The position numbers and the translations under genes were made by a program. Shown in pieces: positions 7,248-15,048 of a stretch of 52,733 nucleotides of DNA (its first letter is position 1; each line of letters begins with the position of its first letter). The DNA is taken from positions 1-52,733 of the IMG/VR virus record IMGVR_UViG_3300025418_000293; one strand, written 5' to 3'. Source of the stretch: a virus. Under the pieces are notes generated by a model that worked only from the letters and a program-made list of their open reading frames with translations, did no database searches and was not told the DNA's origin.

Positions 7248-9868
7248 TCAGTCGCTCCTGGTTCTGGCTTGTTCTCAGCCGCTTGCTTGGCCAAGTCCAT
7301 CTGCAACCTAGCTTTCTGTGCAGTGGCTAACAAGTCAGTCAAATGTTTCTGTTTGGTCTGCACTTGCTTTTGGTTTTGGTTGCGCGAATTCAAAGCCAAC
7401 TCCTGTTGCTTTGTTTGTGCACTATGTGCTAACTCCTGCTGCTGAGTCTGCTCGTTGTGCATCATCTGCTGCTGGTGCTGTTGTTGAGCTTGTTGCATCT
7501 GCTGCTGAGCCTGCTGCATCTCCATGGCGTGGCGTTGCGCCATCATCTCTGGAGTCTCGCCTAACTTGCTCTGAAGTTCTTGCGCTTTCAACTGCAACTC
7601 CTGCTGTTTAATCTGCAGCTCGCCTTGAACCTTTTGCTGACTGATCTGAACTTCTTGTTGCTTGATTTGCAACTCAGCTTGCTGCATCTGGATGAGCGGG
7701 TCTTGCGCTTGTTGCAAGGCTTGTTGCTGCGCAGTTTTCTGCTGATTAAGTTGTAACAACTGTGTGCTAGCTTGTGCAACCAACTGAGACAATTGAACCT
7801 CAACTTGCTCTGGCATATCTTCATCAGGTGGTGGCAACAACACACCCAACTGCTCTTGCAATTTCTGTCTATACAAAAACGCAAGATGCTGCGCAATATG
7901 GGCATTTACTGCCGCAGACATCTGCTGAGCCATCGGGTTCTGCCCAATTTGCTGAGCAATCATTGGGTCTTGCAAGAACGTTGTGTGCACTGCAATGTGC
8001 GCATCGTGATCCTGATAGATAAACGCTTTAGTCGGCGAGCCATTCAAGAACGCCATGTTCTCTGATACTGGGTCACGCGGTTTTTGATCCTCGTCAATCG
8101 GCACGAGCTTCTCTGCGTTCGGAACACCCAAGACATCAATCATCTGTCTGTGCAACTGCGCCAAGTTATAAATCTGCGGAGCCTGCGCCGACATCTGCAT
8201 CACAGCTTGGTATTGCATGATGCGTTGAGCCATCGTCGATGTATTGGGATCGCTAACGGGTATGACATCCACCATGTCATAGTCTTCCCTCTTAGCACTC
8301 TTCTTGGCCATGACTGGCTCATAGTCATAAGAGCTTGGGGTGTGATCTCTTATGATTTCTTTGAGTAACTTAAACTCTTCCTTCATCGAGTTGTGCACGC
8401 GAGCTTGCACAGCGCCCATCACTTTGAGTTGCCTCTCCAACAGCGCCAGTGTTGTACCCACAGGAGCTTGGCTCGACATGTCGCTGACCTTCATGTCGGC
8501 GATCGATCCCAATCTTCTAGCTTCGTCGGTGATTTGATTCAAAAGAGCCAACAAAACTTGTGACGGCTCCTTATAGGGAAGCGTCATGATGTTGTCTTTG
8601 ATCGCGCCGCTTGGCACATCAACATCCCTGAACTCTCCTGGGGCGATTGGTGTATCGTCACCCTTGACACGCAAGCCGCGAGATTTTAGCCCACCTGGTA
8701 GGTTAGATAAAGTTCCCGCGTCAACAAGCTGTCTAATGATCGATGTGCCCGCACGCGCGTAGCCACCAATGATATGAATCAAACCCATACCATAAGCACC
8801 GAACCCAGGAATATAACAATAGTCTACAAAGTGATTTCTCTTTTGCTTAAACTCTGTTTTCTTTTCTTCATTCCAATTCTCATAGATTGACAAAACTTTA
8901 TTTGTCCCTCTGTCGATCGAGATAATGTAAGGCTCTGCAACCTCAACATCTTTTTCTCGCTCAGACTTATCAAGCAGCCAATCAATCTGCACTTCATAAA
9001 TCTGATAACGATCATCATCGGTCAGTGAGTAGCCTTCGTCTTCGGCTTTTTTCTTTTCGATATCTGTGTAAAGTTGTTGTGGCTCGCCTAGTTCTATCTC
9101 TCTATAAAAACCTGCGGCTTGTAACTTCTTAATTTCATTTTTGGTCTTACGCATCATGTGAGTGACACGCTCTGCGTTCCTCACACCACTCGTACCATGA
9201 GGAATGATTACATCTTCTGCAGGTACAAACATCGACACCTGCCGACCAAGCCCTGGATCAAAATAAATTTTCTTGAACGCCGATCCCGCAAGCCCCAAAT
9301 TAAAGAGCATCTTCTCATGCTCCATCCTATACTCGGGCATCACCTCAGTCAGCTCATAGTTCATGTCTTCTTGGACACGTCTAGCAGCTTCTTGTTTCAC
9401 CTTATCAATAGCGCCAATGATCTCAGTCTTGACTGGGCCCGCTGGAGGAAACGTTTCCATGATAGATTCAGCCTGGAACCTAATCGCAGCTTCTGTTAAG
9501 ACAGTGCTATAAACTCCACAAGCTCCATTCCAAGGCTCAGTGCGCTCTTCATACTTCATCCCAAGCACTTCTAGACCCTTAACATAGGTCTCAACCCAGT
9601 CTTTTCTGGACGAAATATCGGCTTCAATGAGCCCAACAATCTCGCCCGCCATGCTCTGTAATTCGCTTTCAGACATGTCTTCGGCAAGATTTTTGCTCCT
9701 TTTTGGCCCTTTTTCGGGTATTAAAGTGATCTCAACTGACCCATCTGCCATGTGTACAGCGTCAGGATTCTCTATTTCTATCTCCAAATCGGAGTCATCG
9801 CCAGGGTTTTGACCCATTAAACTGGGCATTCCCTGGGAATAAAGCGCTTTATCTACGTTGGTTGCCAT
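7244..9868 (-). CDS. Portal protein, P22-like type
   Basis: An 874-residue protein following terminase. It has the hallmarks of the long podovirus portal: an N-terminal region with DWVETYVKGLEVLGMKYEERT, a core around FETFPPAGPVKTEIIG-like text and GSAFKKIYFDP, the GFGAYGMGLIHIIGGY segment and a QAPVGTTLALLE helix near the channel. From about residue 660 to 870 it becomes very Gln-rich, with repeated LQIKQQE and QQAQQQ heptad-like units. This matches a long helical barrel in position but is far more glutamine-rich than usual. The portal forms the dodecameric DNA entry ring and terminase docking site. Confidence 0.85.
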   Translation of the reverse strand: MATNVDKALYSQGMPSLMGQNPGDDSDLEIEIENPDAVHMADGSVEITLIPEKGPKRSKNLAEDMSESELQSMAGEIVGLIEADISSRKDWVETYVKGLEVLGMKYEERTEPWNGACGVYSTVLTEAAIRFQAESIMETFPPAGPVKTEIIGAIDKVKQEAARRVQEDMNYELTEVMPEYRMEHEKMLFNLGLAGSAFKKIYFDPGLGRQVSMFVPAEDVIIPHGTSGVRNAERVTHMMRKTKNEIKKLQAAGFYREIELGEPQQLYTDIEKKKAEDEGYSLTDDDRYQIYEVQIDWLLDKSEREKDVEVAEPYIISIDRGTNKVLSIYENWNEEKKTEFKQKRNHFVDYCYIPGFGAYGMGLIHIIGGYARAGTSIIRQLVDAGTLSNLPGGLKSRGLRVKGDDTPIAPGEFRDVDVPSGAIKDNIMTLPYKEPSQVLLALLNQITDEARRLGSIADMKVSDMSSQAPVGTTLALLERQLKVMGAVQARVHNSMKEEFKLLKEIIRDHTPSSYDYEPVMAKKSAKREDYDMVDVIPVSDPNTSTMAQRIMQYQAVMQMSAQAPQIYNLAQLHRQMIDVLGVPNAEKLVPIDEDQKPRDPVSENMAFLNGSPTKAFIYQDHDAHIAVHTTFLQDPMIAQQIGQNPMAQQMSAAVNAHIAQHLAFLYRQKLQEQLGVLLPPPDEDMPEQVEVQLSQLVAQASTQLLQLNQQKTAQQQALQQAQDPLIQMQQAELQIKQQEVQISQQKVQGELQIKQQELQLKAQELQSKLGETPEMMAQRHAMEMQQAQQQMQQAQQQHQQQMMHNEQTQQQELAHSAQTKQQELALNSRNQNQKQVQTKQKHLTDLLATAQKARLQMDLAKQAAENKPEPGATE

Positions 9869-9877
9869 GATTTATCC

Positions 9878-10684
9878 TTAAATTAACTTGCTGTTGCCCT
9901 TGATGGGCTTGTCTACTAAGCCGCCACGCTTGAAAACCTGGTTTCCCATGACGTCTACAGCGGGTTGATTTGAATTATCAGGCGAATTTGCTTGGTCTGT
10001 TGGTTGTTTTACGTCAGGTGTTGTCAAATCTACGGCAGGTTTAGATGGATCCACGTTGGGTGTATTGGCTTCTAGCTGATCGTTGTAGTGATCGGCAATA
10101 AAGTCCAACATCTCTTGGTTCTTTGGATGCGTAGCAGCGTAGCTTTCTGCGTTGGAGTCCGCCGCGTATTTCCTGGCTTTGGGGCCCGCGCCATTCCACA
10201 CCTCTAAAAATTGTTTTTTGCGTCTACCTGCTGTCTCTGATTTACCATAAATAGCAGCGGCAAACTTAGCGGCGTCGTCGTCGTGCCCGTTGCCAACCAA
10301 GTTCTTGTATATCTCAACTTGCTTTTTATTAGCAACATCCATGGCGTTGTAGTTTGTGCCGAAATCATCCCGACCTTCGTGCAGCGCCATGTTTGTTAAT
10401 TGTTCTGGAGTTAATTTAGGCACGCCAAAATGTGTGCCAGCCGCCGCGGCTCTCACAAAAGTCTCCATGGTGGGCGCATGAAACTTCGTAGGCAGGGTTT
10501 CCATCCTGTCTTTTGCACCAAACTTATTCTGCGGGTTTGCTCTATACCCCTGTATAAATTTAGCCTGCCCAGATGAGATGGGAATCGGGGTTGGTGTAAC
10601 GGGCGCTATATCCTCTGGGTCAACAGCATCCACCATAGGTTTCAACAGAGGTATCGAAGCCAATAAATCTCGTAAGCCAGCCAT
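9878..10684 (-). CDS. Unknown virion-associated protein, possible muralytic domain
   Basis: A 268-residue protein between terminase and portal. Residues about 80-190 form a helical domain with FVRAAAAGTHFGVP, LTPEQLTNMALHEGRDDFG and GHDDDAAKFAAAIYGK. The E-G-R-x-x-F-G-T-N pattern is reminiscent of lytic-transglycosylase-like enzymes, with a Glu as possible catalytic residue, but I cannot confirm this. The C terminus is disordered and rich in P/D/N, ending VFKRGGLVDKPIKGNSKLI. An RGG/GG-type tail recurs in other virion proteins of this phage. It could be an internal virion hydrolase or only a structural protein. Confidence 0.6.
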   Translation of the reverse strand: MAGLRDLLASIPLLKPMVDAVDPEDIAPVTPTPIPISSGQAKFIQGYRANPQNKFGAKDRMETLPTKFHAPTMETFVRAAAAGTHFGVPKLTPEQLTNMALHEGRDDFGTNYNAMDVANKKQVEIYKNLVGNGHDDDAAKFAAAIYGKSETAGRRKKQFLEVWNGAGPKARKYAADSNAESYAATHPKNQEMLDFIADHYNDQLEANTPNVDPSKPAVDLTTPDVKQPTDQANSPDNSNQPAVDVMGNQVFKRGGLVDKPIKGNSKLI

Positions 10685-10692
10685 ATCCTGTC

Positions 10693-12225
10693 CTAGTAGA
10701 AGACCGCGTTGCGGCGTTTAAAGTATTGTTGTTCTTCAGGCTCATCAATTGGCAGCCTCAAAAACCCACCTTGTCGGAACCGCATCAGCGCTAAAGTCGT
10801 TGCATCAACCAAGTCATCGTGTTCCCCAGATGGGAAAGCAGCTATTTCGTCAACCAATTCTTCAGCCCAGCGTGTTCGTGGCAGATAAACTTTGCCAGAC
10901 GCAATGATATCCGACACTGAGTTCAAGCGGGCAATTTTGTCTTGGCCCCTACTGGGCGTATATTCCTGCACGGGAATACCCATGGCGCGCAACTCATAGA
11001 TCAACGGAGCACCTGTGGCTTTCTTTTCCACGAGTAGCCCATCAGGTTCCCACTCGTTGTACTCCGCCAGCACATCTTTCTTTAACTCTACCCACTCAAC
11101 ACGCTTCTTATAAGTATTAAGTAATATGATATGTGGCTTACTTCTGTCTTCATCTTTATAGAATATCCCCCACGTCGTGCCCGCTGAATAGTCAGCACGC
11201 TGGTTCTTTTCAAATGCAGTATCCCATGTCTGCAAAATGTAATCGCAAGGAGGCGGCACTTCATCTTCCCACCACTGCCACCAATCCCGTTTAACAATCG
11301 CACTCTCATTACCCACTGGGTTTTGCTGATACTGTGCTTGCCACTTACTATTTGGCAACTCATCTCTCAGAGCTTCCAATTCAGGCAGTGACCAAAACTC
11401 TGGCCATACGGGTTTACCCGAAGGCATAATGGCAGGAAACTCAATCACCTCCCATTGTTCTCCGCCACGGGCGGCGGCAGCTTTGAGCACTTGCCCTGTC
11501 AAATCCCGCATCGCCCAGCGCGTCATCACAATCACAATAGCTCCGCCTGGTTGTAGACGTTGACGCGGGCCAGACGTATACCACTCGTACACTTTATCAA
11601 AGACATCTGGGTTACTCGCAGCCAGCGCGGCTTCTTGTTCAGAGTGCGGATCGTCAATGATCAAAAGGTTTGCACCCTTACCTGTAACTGTACCGCCAAC
11701 ACCAATAGCAAAATAATCACCACCCTTGGAAGTGTTCCAGCGGCCCGCTGCTTTGGAATCTTGCTGTAATTGCAAATTGGGAAATATTCCTTTGTAGACT
11801 TCTGAGTCAACTAGGTTCCTAACTTTCCTACCGAATCCAACTGCCAGCTCTCCAGTATTGGAGGATTGGATAACTTTTTTATGGGGGAATCTACCCAGAA
11901 ACCAAGCAGGGAGCAAGTAAGAAGCGAATTCTGACTTAGTATGTCGCGGAGGCATATTAATAATAAGCCTTTTAGTTTCTCCATTCGCGACCCTTTCAAA
12001 AGCCTTCGCCATGATTTTGTGGTGTCGCCCAGATATAAACTCTGGCCAGACTTGATGCACAAAACCCATAAACGTATTTTGCGCAAGCTCTTTCTCCATC
12101 ATCTTCTCACGATGCTCTAGATCGCGGAGGATTTGTTCTTTCTTAGATTGGGGCAGTTTGTCTAGCTGCGCTAAGAGCAGCTTAAATTCAGGATCAAGGG
12201 TTTCTACCAATTGATCATCCCTCAT
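10693..12225 (-). CDS. terL: Terminase large subunit (TerL)
   Basis: A 510-residue packaging motor. I chose the ATG at 12225, which has AGAGGA 8 bases upstream, over an upstream TTG. The ATPase half has an atypical Walker A, PPRHTKSE (about 92-99, T where G is usual), and Walker B LLIIDDPHSE (about 188-196). The nuclease half has acidic clusters in LQTWDTAFEKNQRADYSAG and FPSGEHDDLVDATTLAL, typical of the RNase H-like fold. TerL uses ATP to pump DNA through the portal and cuts concatemers. It overlaps the small subunit gene by 11 bases. Confidence 0.95.
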   Translation of the reverse strand: MRDDQLVETLDPEFKLLLAQLDKLPQSKKEQILRDLEHREKMMEKELAQNTFMGFVHQVWPEFISGRHHKIMAKAFERVANGETKRLIINMPPRHTKSEFASYLLPAWFLGRFPHKKVIQSSNTGELAVGFGRKVRNLVDSEVYKGIFPNLQLQQDSKAAGRWNTSKGGDYFAIGVGGTVTGKGANLLIIDDPHSEQEAALAASNPDVFDKVYEWYTSGPRQRLQPGGAIVIVMTRWAMRDLTGQVLKAAAARGGEQWEVIEFPAIMPSGKPVWPEFWSLPELEALRDELPNSKWQAQYQQNPVGNESAIVKRDWWQWWEDEVPPPCDYILQTWDTAFEKNQRADYSAGTTWGIFYKDEDRSKPHIILLNTYKKRVEWVELKKDVLAEYNEWEPDGLLVEKKATGAPLIYELRAMGIPVQEYTPSRGQDKIARLNSVSDIIASGKVYLPRTRWAEELVDEIAAFPSGEHDDLVDATTLALMRFRQGGFLRLPIDEPEEQQYFKRRNAVFY

Positions 12226-12907
12226 AGGAATTTTCCTCTGAAGGTTTATTTTCAATAACTAGGGTTTCCTCTAATTCCTCTTTAACATCTAGATCAATGG
12301 TGGTGACCTCTTGGGCATGCAGTCTCATCATCTTTCTGATCTTATCCTTGATGGCGTTGTCTATATCATTGACCGAGTTATACGTCACAGTAATTTCAGT
12401 CTTCTCAGTGAATAAGCCAACGTCGGATACTTTACCCAATAGCTCAGTTGCCTTGATCTCAATCCGTGGGTCACCGCACATTGTTAGATCAAGCAGTTTA
12501 TTAATAGTCACTTGGCGTAGCTCGGCGGCATCAGCGACTATCTGGCTGTTGTACTCCTGCAGCATGGAACCAATTCGTTCGGCGACAGAACGTTTCTCTA
12601 GCTCTCGGGGATTAGCAGATGGTTTTGGTTCTTTTCGTTTCTTTGGCTTCTCGGCCATCGCATCTTCGTATTGTTGCTTAGCCAGCGTTGCGAAGTCCTC
12701 AAATACTTTGTCCGCTTCTTGCTGGGCAGTGGGATCTGTTTCTATTGTGGTGCCTTCTAGTTCACCGCCCTCCAATTCGCTGAGCCCGCGTAGCAGCGCC
12801 GCCGTGTTGGCAGCGATCTGCATATTTTCACGAAGAGTAGAAGCAACCTCTGGCGCTGCAGAAGTTGGATATGGAACCGTATGTTCGGGGTGAAGAGGTA
12901 TAGCCAT
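12215..12907 (-). CDS. Terminase small subunit (probable)
   Basis: A 230-residue protein if started at the ATG at 12907 (MAIPLHPEHT). An upstream ATG at 12943 would lie inside the -10 box of the only good promoter, so I reject it. The N-terminal half is helical and Lys/Glu-rich; the middle, KLLDLTMCGDPRIEIKATELLGKVSD, resembles the helical recognition/oligomerisation region of phage small terminases. Position directly before TerL is the strongest evidence. No strong Shine-Dalgarno is visible before 12907, so the start is not certain. Confidence 0.65.
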   Translation of the reverse strand: MAIPLHPEHTVPYPTSAAPEVASTLRENMQIAANTAALLRGLSELEGGELEGTTIETDPTAQQEADKVFEDFATLAKQQYEDAMAEKPKKRKEPKPSANPRELEKRSVAERIGSMLQEYNSQIVADAAELRQVTINKLLDLTMCGDPRIEIKATELLGKVSDVGLFTEKTEITVTYNSVNDIDNAIKDKIRKMMRLHAQEVTTIDLDVKEELEETLVIENKPSEENSYEG

Positions 12908-12941
12908 GGAGGAAAGTGGGCACTCCAAAAAAGATGTTTGC

Positions 12942-12971
12942 ATTGTAGCAGCATGGAACCAAAAAATGCAA
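12942..12971 (-). promoter_or_regulatory. Late-operon promoter
   Basis: On the minus strand, TTGCAT (12971-12966), an 18-base spacer and TACAAT (12947-12942) make a sigma70-type promoter with the start expected near 12935. It is the only good promoter-like sequence I found at the head of the minus-strand late genes. Confidence 0.5.
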
Positions 12972-13017
12972 GGGGGGTGTTTTTGGTAGTACCTTTTTAG
13001 TGACGGGGGGTGTTTTT
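12972..13017. repeat. Direct repeat GGGGGGTGTTTTT
   Basis: Two identical 13-base copies at 12972-12984 and 13005-13017, start-to-start distance 33 bases. They lie just upstream of the late promoter -35 box and could bind an activator or repressor of late transcription (inference). Confidence 0.6.
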
Positions 13018-13142
13018 TAAAATTTGCTGATCAATTGTACGGAATACTGTGTATGTGTGCGGGGTGTACCTTTCCCGCAGTTTGGGGGGTGCCCAGGTAG
13101 TGGGGGTCGCCGTGTCCCCGAATTTTTTTCTCTATCGTCAAA

Positions 13143-13223
13143 GGTCTAGTCGGAGAAGATCGTTTTTATTTTCGAGGTTTAGTCGGAGAAGATCGTTTTT
13201 ATTTTCGAGGTTTAGTCGGAGAA
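13143..13223. repeat. 33-bp tandem repeat, 2.5 copies
   Basis: Unit GGTTTAGTCGGAGAAGATCG plus TTTTTATTTTCGA, at 13143-13175 (one mismatch, GGTCTAG), 13176-13208 and 13209-13223 (partial). It lies in the divergent region between late and early promoters. The 33-base period equals the spacing of the G-rich repeat nearby and is close to three DNA turns, as expected for stacked protein-binding sites. Together with the flanking sequence this is all I see in the gene-free stretch 12944-13397 apart from the promoters and inverted repeat listed separately. Confidence 0.85.
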
Positions 13224-13269
13224 AAGCGAAATTTTTTTTCTGGTGCTTTGTTACCCTGTGTGGAATTTT

Positions 13270-13297
13270 CCCCTGCTTTCTGTGGTTATGTCATACT
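13270..13297 (+). promoter_or_regulatory. Candidate early promoter (extended -10)
   Basis: TG-T-CATACT (13289-13297) fits an extended -10 element; the -35 region around TTCCCC is weak. Transcription would start near 13304 and read through the first 31-bp inverted repeat into the 13398 gene. Confidence 0.3.
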
Positions 13298-13328
13298 AAA
13301 CACATGGGGAAATTGATTGCTTCCCCGT

Positions 13329-13359
13329 CGGAAACATCGACACAATGTCGATTGTTCCG
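13329..13359. promoter_or_regulatory. 31-bp inverted repeat, copy 1
   Basis: CGGAA-ACA-TCGACA-CAA-TGTCGA-TTG-TTCCG: the complete consensus with perfect arms. It lies 38 bases before the start of the 13398 gene, after the candidate early promoter. Confidence 0.85.
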
Positions 13360-13397
13360 TGAGCGTTTTGCTCGTTCCTTTATTTGGAGAATTAATC

Positions 13398-14054
13398 ATG
13401 ACTAAAAATCAAAACCCTGTTGCATCGGCTACGGCTGTTGTTGTTCAAACCATTGCGGGCAAACCTGCTATCGAGTTGCAAGATACGATCTTCACTATCG
13501 GTGAAGAATCGTTGATCGCTGAAAAGAAAATGTCTGAGGGCAAGCAAGCTCTCGATGTGCTCGATGCGAACCTCAACGATATCATCAAGGGCTTGCCTTA
13601 CGCTGAGTTCATGCTTGTTCGTGACTTCTACAAAGCGGGCGTGATCGACAAAGGCGTGAGCGACGATGGTGCTCAGAAACAATGGGAGCGCGCGGTCAAT
13701 CGTTGCGTGTCGACTTTTAATTTCATTAAGCCCAAGTCGCAAAGCGCCGACGCGTTGCGCAAAGCTGAAGCGAAGAAGAAGAAAATCGAAGAGCTCGCAA
13801 AGTTTGACGATGAGAAAATCGAAGAGAAAAAAGCTGAGCTCATTGCGCAGGGTACTGTGCAAGCGTTAAAGCAAGCGCAAGTTATCGCTCAGGAAATCGA
13901 GCGCCGTAACTCTGATGTACTTGAAGCTGAGAAGGCTCGCCGTAAAGAGCAAGCCGAAGCTATCATCAAGCGTATTCGTGAGTTAGTCAAGGCGGGCACG
14001 CCTGATGCTGATGATATCTTGTTTCAGTTGCACGCTATCGCGTCTGTTTATTAA
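13398..14054 (+). CDS. Coiled-coil early protein of unknown function
   Basis: A 218-residue protein, the first gene of the early block. The ATG at 13398 has GGAGA 7 bases upstream; an upstream alternative start at 13317 lies inside regulatory sequence. Residues 1-110 are mixed alpha/beta (TIFTIGEESLIAEKKMSEG, IIKGLPYAEFMLVRDFYKAG). Residues about 120-200 are a long charged coiled coil (RKAEAKKKKIEELAKFDDEK). It is flanked on both sides by 31-bp inverted repeats, so it could itself be the regulator or be regulated by one. I do not recognise the family. Confidence 0.8.
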   Translation: MTKNQNPVASATAVVVQTIAGKPAIELQDTIFTIGEESLIAEKKMSEGKQALDVLDANLNDIIKGLPYAEFMLVRDFYKAGVIDKGVSDDGAQKQWERAVNRCVSTFNFIKPKSQSADALRKAEAKKKKIEELAKFDDEKIEEKKAELIAQGTVQALKQAQVIAQEIERRNSDVLEAEKARRKEQAEAIIKRIRELVKAGTPDADDILFQLHAIASVY

Positions 14055-14063
14055 TTAACCTTT

Positions 14064-14093
14064 GGGAAATGTCGACACTTGTCGATGTTTCCC
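14064..14093. promoter_or_regulatory. 31-bp-class inverted repeat, copy 2 (30 bp)
   Basis: GGGAA-ATG-TCGACA-CT-TGTCGA-TGT-TTCCC. The centre has 2 bases instead of 3. It lies between the 13398 gene stop and the 33-residue microprotein. CCCTTTTCTTT follows, so it could also work as a weak terminator. Confidence 0.85.
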
Positions 14094-14115
14094 TTTTCTT
14101 TATTTGGAATTTATT

Positions 14116-14217
14116 ATGTTTGATTTTAATTCTTTTATGGCGCTCCTTATATTGGCGTGCGGGTTTGTTTTGTTTCTTTGGGCGTTGCTCATTATTTTGG
14201 AGGACTTAATGAAATAG
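14116..14217 (+). CDS. 33-residue membrane microprotein
   Basis: The frame MFDFNSFMALLILACGFVLF, then LWALLIILEDLMK, ends in TAG. It is almost entirely one hydrophobic helix (about residues 8-28). TTTGGAATTTATT before the ATG gives a weak ribosome binding site, in a context (TTTATTTGGA) like that of the 13398 gene. It sits between inverted-repeat copy 2 and a strong terminator, so it ends the first early transcript. The function is unknown; small membrane peptides of early phage genes often modify the host envelope, which is inference here. Confidence 0.55.
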   Translation: MFDFNSFMALLILACGFVLFLWALLIILEDLMK

Positions 14218-14237
14218 TTTGCGCTGAGTAAACTCGC

Positions 14238-14277
14238 GCCCGCCTCGGACTTCGGTTCGGGGCGGGCATTTTTTTTT
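14238..14277 (+). terminator. Strong rho-independent terminator
   Basis: GCCCGCC (14238-14244) pairs with GGCGGGC (14261-14267), extended inside by TCGGA/TTCGG to a C-UUCG-G tetraloop, and is followed by ATTTTTTTTT. It ends the first early transcription unit. Confidence 0.95.
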
Positions 14278-14312
14278 GGCCCGCTTTTTGCTTGGCCGTT
14301 CCGCGCCCTCGC

Positions 14313-14328
14313 GTGTCGCGCGCGACAC
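14313..14328. repeat. 16-bp perfect palindrome
   Basis: GTGTCGCGCGCGACAC. It carries the TGTCG/CGACA half-sites of the 31-bp inverted repeat in reversed (everted) order, so it might bind the same protein or be a local cruciform. Confidence 0.6.
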
Positions 14329-14448
14329 CAGTTCCCGTGAAGTAACGTGATAGCTCGTTGCCCAGCGGGCGATGCTTAGCGTGGAGTTTCCCCGCATTCC
14401 CTGATTCTATGTTACCAGTTCCCGAAGCAACGGCCTAGCCCGCGATGC
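14327..14448. repeat. Diverged duplication, ACCAGTTCCCG block
   Basis: 14327-14374 and 14414-14448 both begin ACCAGTTCCCG, continue with AAG-x-AACG, an AGC and a (C/G)GGGC or CCCGC stretch, and end GCGATGC or GGGCGATGC. It is an imperfect local duplication inside the non-coding region. Confidence 0.5.
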
Positions 14449-14478
14449 GGAACAATCGACACGTTGTCGTTTTTTCCC
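14448..14478. promoter_or_regulatory. 31-bp inverted repeat, copy 3
   Basis: CGGAA-CAA-TCGACA-CGT-TGTCGT-TTT-TTCCC, with one mismatch in the inner arm. This is the only copy not next to a gene start or end; it lies inside the candidate origin region. Confidence 0.8.
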
Positions 14479-14774
14479 AGCCGTGCTCGCGAAGAGTGCT
14501 CGGCTAGTGCAACCGTAGTTAAGCATCAACCTATTCTACAAAATGGATTACGAATGAACGGACTAGCTCAGCGCGGGCCCAGCTAGCTTCGCGGAGGGGT
14601 ATGCACAGAGGGAAAACCCCGTCTGAACGGCCTAGCATATATCGTACCAATAATACATAACGTATCGCTCAAAACGTATATAACGGAGTTTTGAATCTCC
14701 CCAGCAACGTTATGCTCATTTAATGTTATTCTTTTACTAGATCATATGCAGAGGCTCAAATTCTCTAAGTCCTT

Positions 14775-14830
14775 GTTATATATATATATTTTAATAAAAA
14801 TAATAATAATAGAGTAAAAAATATCAAATA
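14775..14830. other. AT-rich tract (candidate unwinding element)
   Basis: Runs of TATATATATATATTTTAA and AATAATAATAATAG-type sequence with almost no G or C. Easy melting here would suit an origin, next to the GC-rich repeat cluster. Confidence 0.4.
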
Positions 14831-14846
14831 TCATAGCCTTTTTTTA

Positions 14847-14946
14847 GGAATTATGAAGCCCCAAATTTGTCTCCACCCAAACACAGAAAAAGTTGAGAAT
14901 CAGGTGTTTTGACGAAAAATGTTTTTCTTAACCCTTTCATAATTCC
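14847..14946. repeat. 11-bp inverted repeat spaced by 78 bases
   Basis: GGAATTATGAA at 14847-14857 and TTCATAATTCC at 14936-14946 are exact reverse complements. They frame a gene-free segment directly after the AT-rich tract. Confidence 0.75.
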
Positions 14947-15019
14947 GAAAAGTGGTCAATGGTATTTATTATTTATTATCTAAAAATAACAAAAATCTAT
15001 GTATTTCGGGGTAAACCTG

Positions 15020-15048
15020 TTGACAAACGTAATATACAAAGATAACAT
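15020..15048 (+). promoter_or_regulatory. Promoter for the 15152 gene
   Basis: TTGACA (15020-15025), a 17-base spacer and TAACAT (15043-15048). A good -35 and a moderate -10, about 100 bases before the 15152 ATG. It begins GTTGACAAACG and so resembles, but does not share, the 14-base element of the other early promoters. Confidence 0.65.

Larger units (their letters stand above)
14278..15019. other. Long non-coding region, candidate replication origin
   Basis: No convincing gene is present in about 870 bases (14278-15151), the largest gap of the window. It goes from GC-rich (14280-14620) to AT-rich (14700-15000). It holds a 16-bp perfect palindrome, two diverged copies of an ACCAGTTCCCG block, inverted-repeat copy 3, three variants of CGGCCTAGC/CGGACTAGC (near 14431, 14553 and 14620), an AT-only stretch, and an 11-bp inverted repeat. 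Repeats plus an adjacent AT-rich tract are usual for origins. Its place at the head of the early block supports this, but there is no direct proof. Confidence 0.4.

Noticed and set aside
12226-12255. Longer TerL starting at a TTG at 12255
   Set aside because: The ATG at 12225 has AGAGGA at the right distance, while the TTG has no ribosome binding site.
12908-12943. ATG at 12943 as the start of the terminase small subunit
   Set aside because: It lies within the -10 box (TACAAT, 12947-12942) of the only good late promoter, so transcription would begin downstream of it. The ATG at 12907 is preferred.
13047-13070. TGCGGG/CCCGCA hairpin in the divergent region as a terminator
   Set aside because: The loop is 10 bases and neither strand has a T-run after the stem.
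14280-14660. tRNA-like text (CGGACTAGCTCAGCG) in the non-coding region
   Set aside because: The D-arm-like string has no matching acceptor stem, anticodon arm or GGTTCGA-type T-arm at tRNA spacing.
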